DNA from: Hippophae tibetana
Lineage: Eukaryota > Streptophyta > Magnoliopsida > Rosales > Elaeagnaceae
DNA: 64,000 nt
Assembly: GCA_037013495.1 (NCBI GenBank)
Contig: CM072809.1
Coordinates: 14,646,501 to 14,710,500, forward strand
Reading direction: 5' to 3'
Position 1 is the first letter of the stretch; the number at the start of each line of letters is the position of its first letter. The notes beneath the pieces were generated by a model. That model was given only the letters and a program-made list of their open reading frames with translations. It had not been told where the DNA came from and did not search any database. A program made the position numbers and the translations under genes. This document shows, piece by piece, positions 63,128 to 64,000 of this stretch.

Positions 63128-64000
63128 ATATAAAAGTTAAAATTGAACTATTATACTATTTGCAATTTGAGATATATATTAATTAACTACATTTAATTAA
63201 TATTAATAAATATAACATAATCTTATATTTTATTAATAATAATTTTATTTAATATTAAATATATAATTAATAATAAAAATAAAATAAATATTATATTTTT
63301 TTATTGTGATAATAATATTATTATTACTTTAAATAATATAAAAAATATTAATATCATATATTTTAGTAAATATATAAAAAAGAGTGATTGATTTTGTATT
63401 TATTTAACATATTTTATTTGATAATTTTTATTTTTTATCTTCTAAATATATTTTGTTTGATAATATATATATAGTAAAGTTTGTAACAATCTATTTATTT
63501 AAAAGTATCAAATTCCCCTAACTTTTGTTTATTTTTTTATTTACTACTGGGGGATTGTGTAACATATGTTTTTTTAAGTAAGAAATTGATAATTAAATTT
63601 ATTTTATATGATCTTTTAGGTAATGATTTCTAATTTATAATTAATTTCATTAATTATTATCATATCTTTTTCTTTTCTTAATTATTACAAATCTTTTCAT
63701 CATGATATGTTTATAGTTCTTCATTAGTTATTATTAACAAACTAATTAATTTTTTTATATTTATATTTTTAAGATTCTTTAATTGTATTTTGGTTTTTTC
63801 TATATTCCATTAAATTACAATTAAATCTTTTTTGTATTTTTTTATTTTTCTTCTCTTATTTCTAAATATCATAATGTTTGATCTTCTTAAGTAGTTTTAC
63901 TTTAAATGCTTATAAGAAATCGTATTTATGACTTATAATATCATTATTTTCATGTATGTTATATATCTTTTTTTTAGTTCTGTAAATTCTATAGGTATAT
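63128..64000. other. AT-rich DNA to the window end
   Basis: Extremely AT-rich, with no open frame of interest and no element ends recognised. Confidence 0.55.

Noticed and set aside
1-64000. tRNA, rRNA, CRISPR array or bacterial-type operons
   Set aside because: No cloverleaf B-box pair, rRNA-like block, or regularly spaced repeat array was seen; the window is eukaryotic nuclear DNA.

Overview
This is a nuclear segment of a eudicot plant genome. The evidence is GT-AG introns with U-rich flanks, site II (TGGGCY) promoter elements, a PSY peptide gene, a U-box/ARM E3 ligase and typical plant transposons. The DNA is very AT-rich and genes are sparse. I cannot name the genus.

Host genes. Five loci are supportable. 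(1) On the minus strand at 3862-4328 lies the first exon of a gibberellin 2-oxidase-like 2OG-Fe(II) dioxygenase; its catalytic exons are not seen in the 3.8 kb to its left. (2) PHF5A/Rds3 (SF3b subunit) is a single coding exon at 7399-7731 with a 5'UTR intron. (3) A small secreted PSY-type sulfated-peptide precursor is split over two exons, 13558-13645 and 14770-14912; neither exon stands out as an ORF alone. (4) Mitochondrial ribosomal protein bL12m is at 24923-25570. (5) A five-exon PUB42-like U-box E3 ligase spans 45522-56476.

Mobile DNA fills most of the rest. From left to right: a hAT-type MITE in the PSY intron (14022-14389); a decayed endogenous caulimovirid from about 16.85 to 22.1 kb, with CP, CCHC, RT and RNase H relics in virus order; a solo LTR of an Athila/Tat-type gypsy element (28007-29908) with an odd duplicated primer-binding-site tail; a TRIM (29963-30278); a LINE relic (about 30.36-31.28 kb); an 8.3 kb CACTA element (36037-44352) with a gutted transposase, an Ulp1-like ORF and a long foldback; a Ty1/copia element (47038-52595) and a second TRIM (53565-53901), both inside intron 2 of the U-box gene; a 0.9 kb deletion derivative of the CACTA family (58923-59842); and an internally decayed hAT element (62012-63119). 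Target-site duplications are visible for seven of these: the MITE, solo LTR, both TRIMs, the copia element, the CACTA derivative and the hAT (imperfect).

The host genes are unrelated housekeeping or signalling genes and form no pathway together. The most useful points are the short PSY gene, the solo LTR with a PBS tail, the two retroelements that make up about 5.9 kb of a 7.4 kb U-box intron, and the CACTA parent/derivative pair. I saw no tRNA or rRNA genes, and nothing bacterial such as CRISPR.
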